Below are positions 34,068 to 45,189 of a DNA stretch of 64,000 nt, piece after piece. The notes beneath the pieces are model-generated. The model was not told the DNA's origin. It worked only from the letters and a program-made list of their open reading frames with translations, and made no database searches. Origin of the DNA: Pinus tabuliformis. Lineage: Eukaryota > Streptophyta > Pinopsida > Pinales > Pinaceae. How positions within the stretch are numbered: position 1 is the first letter of the stretch; every line of letters starts with the position of its first letter. The stretch is taken from assembly GCA_031772625.1 (NCBI GenBank), contig CM062805.1:516688102-516752101 (forward strand), in the 5' to 3' direction. Position numbers and translations under genes: made by a program.

Positions 34068-34308
34068 AAAGAACGCCTTACCAGAACCCATCTGAAGCTC
34101 AGACCACTCCAACATGGTCCTTACAACAATACCAAGGCTATGGGGAATAATTCTTTGGAGCACATCATTCCTCCATTCCTTCACCTGCACCAAATGTTCA
34201 ATGTGGACCATCGTCGACCATGCTTCCCACCATCACTGGACACATCAGAGATTGCAGGACAAGTTCAGCAGATGGAAGAACTCAACGCAATGGGGACCAT
34301 TGCTTCCT
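34068..34308 (+). pseudogene. Residual integrase C-terminal sequence of the short element
   Basis: Downstream of the TAG the sequence continues as a frameshifted version of the SH3-like integrase end seen at 45190-45600 and 53680-54100 (AAAGAACGCCTTACCAGA, then a FNVDH-like segment). It is not translated as part of the main frame. Confidence 0.75.
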
Positions 34309-34321
34309 AAGGGGGGAGGAA
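34309..34321 (+). other. Polypurine tract of the short element
   Basis: AAGGGGGGAGGAA abuts the 3' LTR. Confidence 0.88.
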
Positions 34322-34976
34322 TGATCCAGGTGGATGTTGGTGGCCACCCACCTATCCCATTTGGACCCCCACAACTGTCTCTTTCAGCTTTTTTAGTTTC
34401 CTAAATTGTAGCACAGTTTACTATTTTTAGCAGTTTTTCGGGTCCTGAACTTCCAGGGCCGTTTTGAGGCCCTAAACGATGTTTTTTGGGAATCTGGGGC
34501 AACATGGGTCTGGGTCCATGGACCATGTTGCCTCCCAAAGTGGTAGTACTCGGATAGATCTTTCTAACGAGCTATTGTACGCGTCAAATGGAGATCGTAT
34601 GCCAACGTTACGACCCCGGGAAATTGATGTACCAATTTACCCAAACGGGGTCCACAATTTGGCGTTTCATCTTCTAGGGTTAGGTTTTGGAATGTGAAGG
34701 GTTTTCCATTGTTTCTCAACAATAAATAGGCCTTCGAGCCTCATTGTAACAGAGTTCGGAACAGTTCAGAGGCATGTAGCCACACATCTCTTCTCAGAGA
34801 TAAGCTACCATCGCCCTAGCTGGTTTATTTCCATTTCTGGTTGTAAGCATATTTCAGTATTTTCCATTAATGAAATGAAGCATTATTTCCGTTGCATCTC
34901 TGTGTTTATGGTTATTGCATCTCTGTATTTATGGTTATCTCTGTAATCTATTGCGTTCCTGTTTAAATCCGGATCA
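34322..34976 (+). repeat. 3' LTR of the short gag-protease element
   Basis: 655 bp, TGATCC to GGATCA; one base shorter than the 5' LTR and about 97% identical. Confidence 0.92.
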
Positions 34977-34981
34977 ACGGT
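34977..34981. repeat. Target-site duplication, right
   Basis: ACGGT, identical to 31587-31591. Confidence 0.9.
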
Positions 34982-35327
34982 AAATCTAGTGGCCTAGTAA
35001 ACCCTGAGCCAAATAGTGGGATGTGGTAATTCCAAGATTGTGTGCCTAGGAATCCTTTCCGAAAAATGGTGGGATATATGATAAAGCCAAGAGGTGGATT
35101 ACTCTCTGTTGGGCCTAGTATTCCTGGAATGGAATGTACAGTAAATCCTGAAGAGTGGGTCTCGGTGTAGGGCTAGTGATCCCTGGATCAGACTGTAGAT
35201 TATGGTAAATCCTAAGAGACTAGGAGGCTCTAAAATTCCTCACGGTGTAGGAAGAGAACTCTAGTAGCTTCCATGCTTGTTTGGTTATGAGTCCCACATT
35301 AATGCTTGGAATATGGCATGGGGGTAG
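34982..35327. other. Unassigned flank continuing from 31586
   Basis: Low-copy-looking sequence with a recurrent GTAAATC(C/T) phrase and no recognised gene. It ends where the G3-family fragment starts. Confidence 0.45.
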
Positions 35328-36131
35328 CTCAATTAGCTCATAGCTCATAGCTCATCTTATCATCCTTAATCTGATGGGAAAACTGAGATAGTGAACAAAT
35401 GTTTGGAAGGATATCTTCATTGCTTTGTATTTGATAAACAAACACAATGGATCAAATGGTTTCCTCTGGTTGAATGGTGGTATAACACTTCCTTCCATAC
35501 TGTAGCAAAAATGACCCCATTTATGGCACTTTATGGATATCATCCACCGTTCATCACATCATATTTAAGAGAAAATTCTAAGGTTCAAGCAGTGGAATAT
35601 CACATCGAGTATTAACAAGAAGTTATCCAACTCTTAAAGGACAACCTGACTTTGGCACATAATAGAATGAAAAATAGGTAGATCAACATCGCAGTGAAAG
35701 AAGTTTTGATGTAGGTGATTGGATATTTCTATGACTACAACCACACAAACAAATGTCCCTCAAGCAAGCTAAGAAGGATAATAAATTATCACCAAAGTAT
35801 TATGGTCCGTACAAGGCGTTGCAAAACATTCGTACTATGGCATACAAATTGGAACTTCATGCATCTTCCTGAGTGCACCAAGTTTTCCATGTTTCATGCT
35901 TAAAGAAGATTATAAGTGGCAAACTCCCTGTTCAAACAATATTGTCAGAACTTGACAAGGAAGGAAAAATCATATTGGAACCTGAATTAGTCACTGAAAC
36001 AAGAACTCGACAACTATGAAATCAATCAATTTCAGAGCATCTCCTTAAGTGCAAGAACTTACCCATTGAAGATTCCACATGGGAGGATTATAATTTTATA
36101 TAGAAGCATCCATAACTACTCAAGCATTGGG
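35328..36131 (+). pseudogene. G3-family integrase C-terminus and chromodomain remnant
   Basis: [19 protein letters not shown] and [20 protein letters not shown] (35391-35560) match residues 1116-1162 of the G3 polyprotein; after frameshifts the SH3-like part follows. At about 36020-36100 a chromodomain segment (KNLPIEDSTWED) is still readable. A 7-bp AGCTCAT tandem duplication lies near the left end. Confidence 0.8.
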
Positions 36132-36159
36132 GACAACACTTTTTTGAAGGAGAGGGGCA

Positions 36160-36495
36160 TGTTAGGTCCCTATAATACTAGTGTATTCCCTTATTATTAT
36201 TGTCATTGTAGCCCCTTATTGTTATTGGTGTGCCCATGTTGTCCCCATATTGTTATTATTGTGCCCCATAGAAGCCCACTATTGTTATTGTTGTGCCCTT
36301 ACAATATTATTGTTATGTTGGCTCTGATTATATTGTGACCCCTTAGACTCCTATATATAGAAAGGAGGTCTTGTCATTTATATCACCCAAGAATTGTTCC
36401 TTTGTGTAATGTAAAGGAGGTTTCCCCTCAAAGGGGCTACTTTTGAAGCTGTTGATATATCTCATTCTTCTATTTTGTGAACTAGTTGCGTAACG
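36160..36495 (+). repeat. G3-family LTR (single, 3' end of remnant)
   Basis: 336 bp from TGTTAGGTCCC to GCGTAACG, matching the inverse of 59524-59855. Its U3 has several imperfect repeats built from TATTGTTATTGTTGTGCCC-like words. Confidence 0.8.
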
Positions 36496-37600
36496 ACTCA
36501 AACAGATGCCATGTTCAAAGGCAATGCAACTAATGCTTCCATTTTGAATAATAACTCAATTGAATGATTCCCCTTCCTATTTCTCTTTTTATTCTCCTTC
36601 ATGGTTTATTGAGCATGAAAGTGAAGACAAGTAAGCTCAATAGTTCCGTTTTCATTCAGTTTTAACAAGCCCAAAAAAGAGGTAAAAGGATAATCAATGC
36701 CTTTAAAGGTTTAATGAACATAAGGACATAAAGGAAGCTCGTCCTATAGGAACAAGTGGTATAAAGGGTAGCAACTAGTTCCAAGCTTAAGGAATTTCCA
36801 TAACAATAAGGAAGCAAAGAGGTTGGAAAATAGTACCACTCATCACAGAGGCCCCACCGTGAAAGGGTAAGAACACCAAGCGAATTAAGCAGAGGATGAA
36901 AATGGTGGTGAAATGAAACCAAGGCTTATTACCATGCATAAAATAGGCTAAAAATATGTAGAAACAACAAGTTATATAAAGTGTGGAATCCTTCCAAGGT
37001 AAGGCTAGAAGATGACGAAGAACAGAAAAATGAGATTCATCACTTAAGTCATGGTAAGTCAAAAGGAAGAATTTTCAAAAGGTAATAAATAAACTCTGCA
37101 TGGACACCAAGATGGAACAGAGTTCTAATCTAGGACATTCATGTATAGATAAGCTCTACCACCATGTTACATCGTACATAAAAATATGGGCTAATATCAT
37201 AACTTGATGGGTTCAAACCTAAGGCACAATAAAGATGGCAAGGATGGTCAATAATGCAACAAAGATGGCAATGAGAGACCTACCTGTATATGTGAGGTTC
37301 TGAATAAATGCACCTAAGGTCCAGTGGATGTCACAATAAAAACGCCACCCTATCTTGTAAAATCCATCTAGAAAGACTAGATCCATGGTTAAAACACATA
37401 ACAAAAGAAATAAAACATGGATTAGGTAAAACCATAACCATATATTTTGATTTTTTGAGTTTTATAATTTATTTTTGGATTTTTTTTGCATAGGTGATGT
37501 ACTAAAAAATTTCTTGCACAACACAACAAACCAAAACTAGAGAAAAACATCACACATACTTTGATGTGCAATATGTACAAGAGTAACTTGGTGTAACAGG
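36496..37600. other. Unassigned, perhaps continuation of the decayed X element
   Basis: Short minus-strand frames occur but no motif is identifiable. It lies downstream of the X-family protease on the minus strand, where reverse transcriptase would be expected; none was recognised. Confidence 0.4.
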
Positions 37601-38188
37601 TCACGTCAAGGTGTGTCCATTGTTGGGAATAGGCCAAGGGTTCCCATACATGAACTCATCAAGGAGTAGAGGTACCATATGGTGCACCATGATGGGGCCA
37701 TGCCATAAAAAATCGAATTTCACGATTCCTAAAGGTTGATGATACCATGAAAAACCTAGTACCATAGTGTTATTAGGAATGACCTGAGGACATACAAAGT
37801 GAGTGGTCTCATGGGCTAGTGTGCCTCCTTGATAAGGAATATCAAGACATAAATGGGATACAAGACCCTCATTGACAAGAAGAGATGAGTTGGAAAATTT
37901 ATTGGTAAGTTCAACATTAGAAACCCAAAACTTGACTCGGTCTATACTTAACACTTCTAGGGATGGCCAAGAAAATCCCCCTTGGGTCGATTCAATATTT
38001 TTATTGAAAATCTCTACCTTTTCTGAATTTGGGATACTAGAGGCATCAAGAGGCATAATCTTCATAGGATTACCAATAGTATCCATGACCTCCAATATGA
38101 CTTGTTGAGAAGGAGGCTCATCATCGAGGAAATCGTGGAATAGGAGGAGTAACGACCTATTTGGGTAAAGGATCCTAACCATAATCAA
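37601..38188 (-). pseudogene. X-family linker ORF after protease
   Basis: 195 open codons on the minus strand, with no motif of its own. The position directly after the protease-like region and the same strand suggest it is the polyprotein linker before reverse transcriptase. It could also be a chance open stretch. Confidence 0.35.
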
Positions 38189-38499
38189 TATTGGAATGGA
38201 GTTTATGACGAGTGTTAGGAGGTACTAATGAGACTACCAAACAAGAATCCTCTTCTGGTCAAGGTGGCATATGCTCACCAAACTAATCTACATCCAAAGG
38301 AGAAGGCACCACCTAAGGGTCAAGAAATAGATGGGGTCCATAGGTGTTGAAAGTGACCATGTGCATAGGAGTGATAGAAGAAGAAGGAATGTCATGTGGG
38401 GTTAAAGGAAAGACACCGATAAAAGATTAGATATTAAATAGTCCTATACCAAAATTCTCATAATCTCCGAGATCATCTCCAATGAGTGACTCAAAATTT

Positions 38500-38870
38500 C
38501 TTGTAGTGGTAGTCATGGTCGAAGGGATACAATAGTCTAATTCCTCTATCATGATAATGTTTCATTCATGGGGAAAATAGAGCACATGAAACATCAAATA
38601 AATGAAAATAAACATGGCATAAAACCAATTACGACCAATGAGAAAGTTATAGCCTAAGGGAGAATCGACAACTTCAACATCAACACAGGTAGTATTTCCC
38701 CTTAGCTCGATGGAAAACTTTATAGAACACACTAGGGCATGAAATTGTGTCTATCAAAGGCATATAATGCAGTACTTGACTTAGTGAGTACTGAAGAACC
38801 AATAGATTTCTAGCATTATGCATTAATGACACAAGTAGAAGACCCTTCATTCACTAGAGTACAATATATG
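38500..38870 (-). pseudogene. X-family retropepsin-like protease remnant
   Basis: Minus-strand translation gives an EGSSTCVI active-site-like segment near 38840, then VDVEVVDSPLGYNFLIGRNWFYA at about 38690-38625 and FPHE with EELDYC following. This is the order seen in plant gypsy proteases (DEGAS ... LLGRSWFHAM ... FPH). Stops interrupt it. Confidence 0.75.
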
Positions 38871-39479
38871 TTGTTATGAAAGATACACACCATAATCTAA
38901 AAAGCTACCAAATGGGAGAGCTTATAATGAGGGTGCCAATGTCAAACATTATCAAAACAAACTCTAAGGAATCCAACCCTCTAATAGCGATCAACAAGGC
39001 TTTGGGCTGCATAGGATAGCTCTAGAAAACCTTCAAAGCAAACATGGCACATGGTACTTGGTCTAGCTCCTCAAAAATACTATAATTTTGGTCAGCTTGC
39101 ACATTAATATTATGTGTTGAATTACAGATAACACACTTATGGGTTGAAATGCGAGTTCCATAGTCTTATCTAGTATGAGAGGTCGAGTGGAAGCAATAAG
39201 GATGACTAAATCCTTAGGAGCAGAACTCGACTCAGGAGGGTCATAGGATTTTTCTCTCCTAGACAAGTTGACTTGTTCATTGATCATGTAAATAGGTGCA
39301 TTGTTTCTAGTCAGATAAAAGGGTTCCCCACAATTTCCCTCGAGGTTAAGTTGAGGCACTTACGCAACATTTTTTGTTGTGGTTGGGCGAGGAATAGATG
39401 GGTCAAAACTTCAATTTGTTGGATGGATACCAATGGTGCAAGAATGTGATGCACTTCATCCATACGAGGGAACTCATGA

Positions 39480-41345
39480 TTTAAGTGTTCTCTCTAACAA
39501 TTCCCAAAAGGAAACTTAATATTTTGATGATTCTCATTTGTGCCCCCACCCTCATTAGGTTGGTTTTGGTTATTCTGTTGAGCAGGTTTCTTCTTTTTCT
39601 TATTCTTTTTCTACTTACTATCGGGTTGATGAGGATCCATAGGTGTTATGGACTTCATTGTGAGAACCTCGATGGAATACTTACAAGAAGGTACTTGTTG
39701 AGAACTAGTTGACCTTGTTGAGGCTTGAGACATGACAACCAAGTTAACCTACTTGAGCAACTAGATGGCTCACAATATCAAAAGAATCGAAACCAATAAC
39801 ATAATTAAAGTGTGGTTCCACCTTAGGTAGTTTTTTATCTATAGAAGTTTAAGGAGAATTGGGAATGATCTCATATGAAGTGATAAACTGAGAGTAAATC
39901 AGATCATGGTGTTGAGCATGTAATATTTCATGCTCCTCAGTTACCTCAATAATCATAATGACATCCTTAGCTATAGGAGGCAGAAGGGATCAAGTGAACT
40001 AGTCTCTAAGAACATCATTTGGAAGTCTAGTTCGTACTAACCTTTTGCATTTGTGCCACTCATAGATGTGGTCAAAGATACGAGTAGAAACTTCTTGTTT
40101 GAAGTTCAATAAAAATTCATTCCAATATTCTGCCTAGTGGGTAACTAGAAGTGGTTCAAGAAATTAAAATCCAAGGAAGCAAAGTCACCATAGGATGCTC
40201 GATTGAGATTTATATACCATTTTGCAGCATCCTTGATCAAGTTTCTTTGGAAGAGTCTCAACCTCAAAGAATTATCCATCAAAGAGTTAGATGAACACCA
40301 TAAATTATAGGTGGTGATATGTGTGGAAGGATTTCAGGTTTCTTTGGAAGAGTCTCAACCTTATAGAATTATCGATCAAAGAGTTAGATGAATGCCATAA
40401 ATGATATGTGGTGATATGTGTGGAAGGATTCTCTACTAGCTTCCCTTCAAACTTAGGAATATCATATGGTAACTTGGTCGACATAGGTGGCCACCTAGGA
40501 TCATGACTGATGAGTTCATTTATCAACTTATCCAAATCTAGTAAATCAAGACATGTCAGAAAAGTAATTTAATGTTGACTAAATGAATCATAAGGGAAGT
40601 AACTCCCTAAAAGACCATATGGCGCCCCCATAGCATAGTTAAAAGAAGACGATTGTAAACCAAGGTTATAGTTCATCTTAGTGTACTAATATGCTAAGAC
40701 TTTAGATGTAGTGTAAGGAATTTTGTCCCAAGGGTAAGTACCCACAAAGAATGAAGAACCCCTAAAAGCTTCATTTCCTATAGGGTTGTACCCAATAGTA
40801 GAGGAAAAACCTCTCTATGTAGAAGCACTACCGTAAGCATAGTGGGACTAATGGGGAAATTTCCCCTAGGTATACTAGCCCCCCAAAGGAAAAGGAACCT
40901 CTAGAGTAAGACATCCCTCCAAACATTAAACTATTCCAGGGCTAATAGTTACTACCAAAAACATAATTACTCCCAACCTAGTTGGAAGACACAAAATACC
41001 CTCCTAATAAGTTCCCAGCAGTAGAAATGCATGTGCTAAAATTAGGTAGAAATCGTAAGTTGAGATGAACTAGGAGTGAATTTCGTAGCTACTGTAGATT
41101 GAATAGGGTTCACCCCCACTCCAAACACAAATCTAGAGGAAGTCATAAACAAAAAAAAACGTTAAAAACTTATTGGGGTTATAGACTTAACTAGTGGAAT
41201 GCCCCAAGAATAAGTGAGAGGTTTAGTAGGAGGTAAGGATCTTGCCACACTAAGCGGTGCTAAATATGGACCCATATTCCCGATAGAAGAAGAAGTTCTT
41301 TTATTATACACATTATAAGAAAACAAAGGGATCAGTGCCATAAGC
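39480..41345 (-). pseudogene. X-family gag remnant
   Basis: The Gag core is clear at 40535-40305 on the minus strand: DPRWPPMSTKLPYDIPKFEG, then STHITTYHLWHSSNSLIDNS and RLRLFQRNL. AAKWYI-like sequence continues toward 40200. A degraded zinc-knuckle-like HLNHEFPRMDEV occurs near 39470-39520. The N-terminal part (41345-40540) matches 26241-25388. A 97-bp tandem duplication at 40241-40434 shifts the frame. Confidence 0.8.
40241..40434. repeat. 97-bp tandem duplication inside X gag
   Basis: GTTTCTTTGGAAGAGTCTCA starts units at 40241 and 40338, about 90% alike. A unit of 97 bp is not a multiple of three, so the duplication itself breaks gag. Confidence 0.85.
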
Positions 41346-43555
41346 TCTCAACTACACTAAAACCAAACCGGGAGGTTTAGTCAAAGGTGGGTTTACGTGT
41401 CGTAAGTAAGGACTTGTTTCAAATTCCTAAACAGTAACAAGATCTTCCTCCCTAGGACCAAGGTTATCTCCCCAAACTTAGTATAGAATGAGTCCTTTGT
41501 TGCTAGAATTATCGTTCGTCTATGTAGTGGTGGACCTACCTCTTCAGTATGAAGGCCTAATAATCAATGTGAACATTGGAGTCTTTTTTCATCCATGGTG
41601 AATATATGTTTATTATAAAATTAAGACAATTAAGACACCCCTGAGATGAGAAAACAAAAACAAATAGAGATAGAGAAGGGACCTTCCTTCTGTCAGAGCT
41701 TGGTTCATCGAGCCTAGGTAGAAAGTGAAGATATGGTTGGAGCAATTAAGTTAGTTACTTTCTTAAAGTTCCTTTTAGAACAGGCACAAGTACCCTCACA
41801 AGTAGTGGAGCATCCCCTAAGAGGACCAAGTGATTTTGACCATTTATCCTCGGTACAACAAGGACATCCCCCTCACCATCACCATTGTCAACTACCAAGG
41901 AAAGGCCACTAGGGCTATAACTAATAGAAATCTCCTTGGGGGAATCATATTAAGTCAGATTCACACATAAGGAAAACGAAACTAAGCCCAAAACCACTTA
42001 ATATATTTCTCAAATCGAGATGTATTCCTTCCAGGTGAGTCCCCAAGTATTATAGTGAAAAATTCTAATAACACACACCAAAATAGGTAAACTATGCCAC
42101 CAAGACAAACGAAGTGGGGTATATCACTCTATTGGCCTCAATGTGATCTCGTGCATGACCTCTTGTTAGGAAGGATTCCTAAGAAATGCATAACAACAAG
42201 TGAATTTTCCCTCTCTAAGGCAAGATGTTAGGCATTTTTTTGTGGTCTTGCAGTAGTTAACCTCATACCCCTATTCCAAGACCCGAGAATATGCTACTCT
42301 TGGTGTGCTACTAATGAAAAAGAAAAATTCTCAAATATATTTTACTAAACATTAATTTTAAGGGGGGTTTTTTACTCAACAAGGTAGCATCATGCAACCA
42401 AGATGGTGTGAATAGACTTAAGACCCAATCCCTAATGCACATTATATGAAAATGAAAAAAAATATTTTCCCTTAGATGAACTCTAGTTAGAAAAGGAAAG
42501 AGAGACTTTTCCTTTTCAAATGAAAATAGAAACCTTACACTATATTAATAATCGCTCTTTTGAAATTCACTAATCTTATAAGAAAAAATACCCAAAAAAT
42601 AATCCAAGAAACTCACTCAAAAAAGAGATCAAAATGGAACACAAAGCACTCAAAATATCTAAACTTGGATTTGCAATCAAAATATCACAAAAAGAAAAAA
42701 AATTATCACAAAAAAGAAAACAAAATAAGGCTTGTAATATGCAAAAGTAAGTGCAAAGTAAGCATCAAGGTTGCAGCTCAATGGATAGCAAAAGGAAGCA
42801 TAATCAATGATCTATAATGGTCAGCAAAACCTAACCCTAACTCAAGGAAAAGACAAGGAATGAATGGAAATCCAAGAGAAATATTTGGATATGATAATAT
42901 GAGTATATCTAGAAGGTTCAACTAGACATTTCTAGCCCCAATTTGCACAACCATAACAAATATAAAGTAAAAGGACCACTTAGAGCAAGCAAATCCAAAC
43001 AAAATACTTCCAATAGAAACCCAAAAAAATGAGAAAATGATTAGATTCAACAAGAGGTAAGAGTCTTGATTCAAATATGAGATAGACCTGAACTATAATT
43101 GACAACAAGAATATAGATCCAAAGAACCAAGGCAAGATGTCAAGGGTAAGCCCCTCAAAACAAGGAAAAACAACTTGAAGGAAAACCTAAAATTAAAAAC
43201 CAAGTAGATCTAATTCAAAACAAGAGTTCTAAACTAGATATGAGGTAGATATGAAATGTAAGGAACGCTAAGAATATAGATACAAAAAGTAACAATAAGA
43301 TATTGAGGAAAAGTTCCCCAAAACCAAGAAAAACAGGTTCAAAAGAAAACTTAAAATCGAAAACCAAATAGATCGAATTCAAAAAAAAATATCCAAACTA
43401 GGTCTAAAGTGGATCTAAAATGTAACAGAGGGCACAAAAATAAAACTAAAACAAAATATCAAAATCTAATGGAAAAACCCTCAAAAAACCTAATTTTTAG
43501 GAATTTACACAAGTTAATTAGTAATCAACAAGAGTAATTTATGCAAATGAATGAA

Positions 43556-44036
43556 TAAATTAAGAAACCTTTAGAATAATTTGCCCATTTCCAATTCATA
43601 AAGTTGATCCATCAATGTGATCTCCTTGATAATAAGAAATTCTAGAACAACCAAGATCTACACTAGTTTCTAAGGGCTCATTAGCGTAAACTACTCTAGT
43701 TATGCACAAATATTCAAGCTAATTACATAATTTTCACAAGGCTAGCCAGTGTAAATGATAAAGCAAAGTCAAAATCAAAGGTAAGGGACATGCATAAAGG
43801 TCAACATTACAAAGTCAAATGTAGTTTACTCATATGTGGGTAAATAGGGTTATAACAATATCTTTGAAATTGTTCGGAACCAAGATCTAAAATTTTAACT
43901 AGATTTTGCATGAGATTTCTCCACAACATGGTCTAAATTTCACCCCCTAAAACCTCCCAAAAAATGTTATAGAAATAATGCCAAGATGGCTTGTTCGAAG
44001 TATCAAAACCCTAAGTTGGTATGCTTTGGTACCAAA
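43556..44036. other. Unassigned sequence ending in a minus-strand primer-site-like motif
   Basis: Not shared with the other X copies. At 44023-44036 the minus strand reads TTTGGTACCAAAGC, a weak version of the tRNA-Met primer site, directly next to TGTATGAACC, which would be an LTR end. A degraded minus-strand LTR element is possible. Confidence 0.35.
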
Positions 44037-44937
44037 TGTATGAACCTTGCTTCTTATGAACAAATAATTATAGTCCTCCTCGAGTGGAAAACCTCATTTT
44101 ATAATGAACAAAATATGTAATATGTTGATTTTTTTTAGCATCAAGAGGTATTCTCACATGCCAAAAGGCCCCTAAGAAATAAAAAGAAAATTATCGACAT
44201 AAAAAATTAAAATTATGTATTTTTGGGCTTTATGTAGGCCCCAAAGTCAAGTTGGCCCCACAATGAAGGGTTGTGAATTTTGGTAAAAAATTCACCAATT
44301 TGACTAATATAAAAACACAATGTGACCTCCACATTTGGATCAATTTGACCAACACACATTATTCTATTTTTTAATCCATGTTTGCAGATTCAAAGAGGAA
44401 GAAATCTAAAGGTTAACCAAAATAAAGAGGTTGACATTTGACCAATTTTGACCTGCTCTGTTTAATCAAGATCCTATTGAGTTTGACTGATTTTGGGTGT
44501 TGAAAAAGGGGCAAGTTTAACCACATAAGAAAGGGGACTTTGACAGCATATTTAAGTTGCAGTCGACCATAATTGATCACGGTTTACCATAAACCTTTGA
44601 TCGTAGGACCGAGTTGACATCAGGCTGAATTTCACATTGTTGATCAATATTGACCAAAATTAGATTTTCTAATATTTATAGATTTTACCAACATTGACTA
44701 AGCTAGTATTTGACCAAGTTTGACTATTATCTTGGGCTTGAATTTGTGGCACAAATTTCACGAATTCTTGGATCTATAAATATTTTTGAAGAACAATTTC
44801 TCCTTAGAAGGAGTTGTTGGGGTTTTCCCAAGGTTGAGTTTTCATAGGGTAATTTTGTATTCTCTAAATTCATTGGAAAGTAATTATCAAGATAATAATA
44901 TTAGTTTATGCTTTTCATTATTGTAGAAAAATCAACA
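44037..44937 (+). repeat. LTR-like segment with TTGAC (W-box) cluster
   Basis: The right end reads AAAAATCAACA followed at once by a primer-site-like TGGTATTATAGCC, as at the 3' end of a plus-strand 5' LTR. A TATA-like CTATAAATA lies at about 44775. Upstream of it, 44300-44725 has twelve TTGAC motifs, all on the plus strand. The left end is uncertain: TGTATGAACC at 44037 may belong to a different, minus-strand LTR. No partner LTR was found. Confidence 0.5.
44300..44725 (+). promoter_or_regulatory. Cluster of twelve TTGAC W-box cores
   Basis: TTGAC starts at 44300, 44345, 44431, 44438, 44448, 44483, 44540, 44614, 44650, 44694, 44710 and 44720; ten of these continue with C or A/T as in TTGACC, TTGACT or TTGACA. 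TTGAC(C/T) is the WRKY-factor site found in many defence-responsive plant promoters. Base composition would predict fewer than one per strand in this length. The orientation toward the TATA box fits an LTR U3 enhancer, which is inference. Confidence 0.6.
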
Positions 44938-44950
44938 TGGTATTATAGCC
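44938..44950 (+). other. Degraded tRNA-Met primer site
   Basis: TGGTATTATAGCC differs from TGGTATCAGAGC-type sites at two positions and immediately follows CAACA. Confidence 0.5.
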
Positions 44951-45189
44951 TTGTTGAAAGAACATCCCACTAAAGAGAAAAGTATCCAAGATCATAATTG
45001 GGAAGTCAACTTTAGAGATAAGATCAACAAACTAATTGATTTTTCAGTCCCTTCTTTAAAATGGCACCATATCTTAGAGTTGAAGACGGGTTGGATGGTG
45101 CCCTCAATCTCCAATCTTGGAATACTAGAATACTGCTCATTTTGGAAGAGAATGAACTTCAGGAAAATGTGGAAAAATTCATATCAAAA

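Larger units (their letters stand above)
31592..34976 (+). mobile_element. Complete non-autonomous gypsy element with gag-protease ORF only (TR-GAG-like)
   Basis: 3385 bp bounded by identical 5-bp duplications ACGGT. In order: 5' LTR 31592-32247, primer site 32249-32260 (TGGTATCAGAGC), ORF 32289-34067, residual integrase C-terminal sequence, purine tract 34309-34321, 3' LTR 34322-34976. LTR ends are the inverted pair TGATCC...GGATCA. The two LTRs differ at about 20 positions (roughly 3%), so insertion is fairly recent. Reverse transcriptase, RNase H and the integrase core are absent through one internal deletion. LTR and residual integrase sequence match the G1 elements at 3048-5509 and 46648-54734, so a G1-type element could have supplied enzymes in trans; that is inference. 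Confidence 0.93.
35328..36495 (+). mobile_element. G3-family gypsy 3' remnant (integrase end plus LTR)
   Basis: Plus-strand copy of the part of G3 that lies at 59524-60690 on the other strand. It starts abruptly in integrase, runs through the chromodomain and purine tract (about 36143-36159), and ends with a complete LTR. The 5' five-sixths of the element are missing. Confidence 0.85.
37601..43555 (-). mobile_element. X-family gypsy element, decayed gag-protease copy
   Basis: Minus-strand element read right to left: leader 43555-41346 (matches 28290-26242), gag 41345 to about 39480, protease about 38870-38500, then a 195-codon open stretch 38188-37601 presumed to be the protease-reverse transcriptase linker. 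No reverse transcriptase was found. Many stops. Confidence 0.7.

Noticed and set aside
35337-35363. AGCTCATAGCTCATAGCTCAT short tandem run as a possible regulatory repeat
   Set aside because: It is a 7-bp duplication of a sequence that is part of the G3 integrase coding region (compare 60660-60675), not a separate element.
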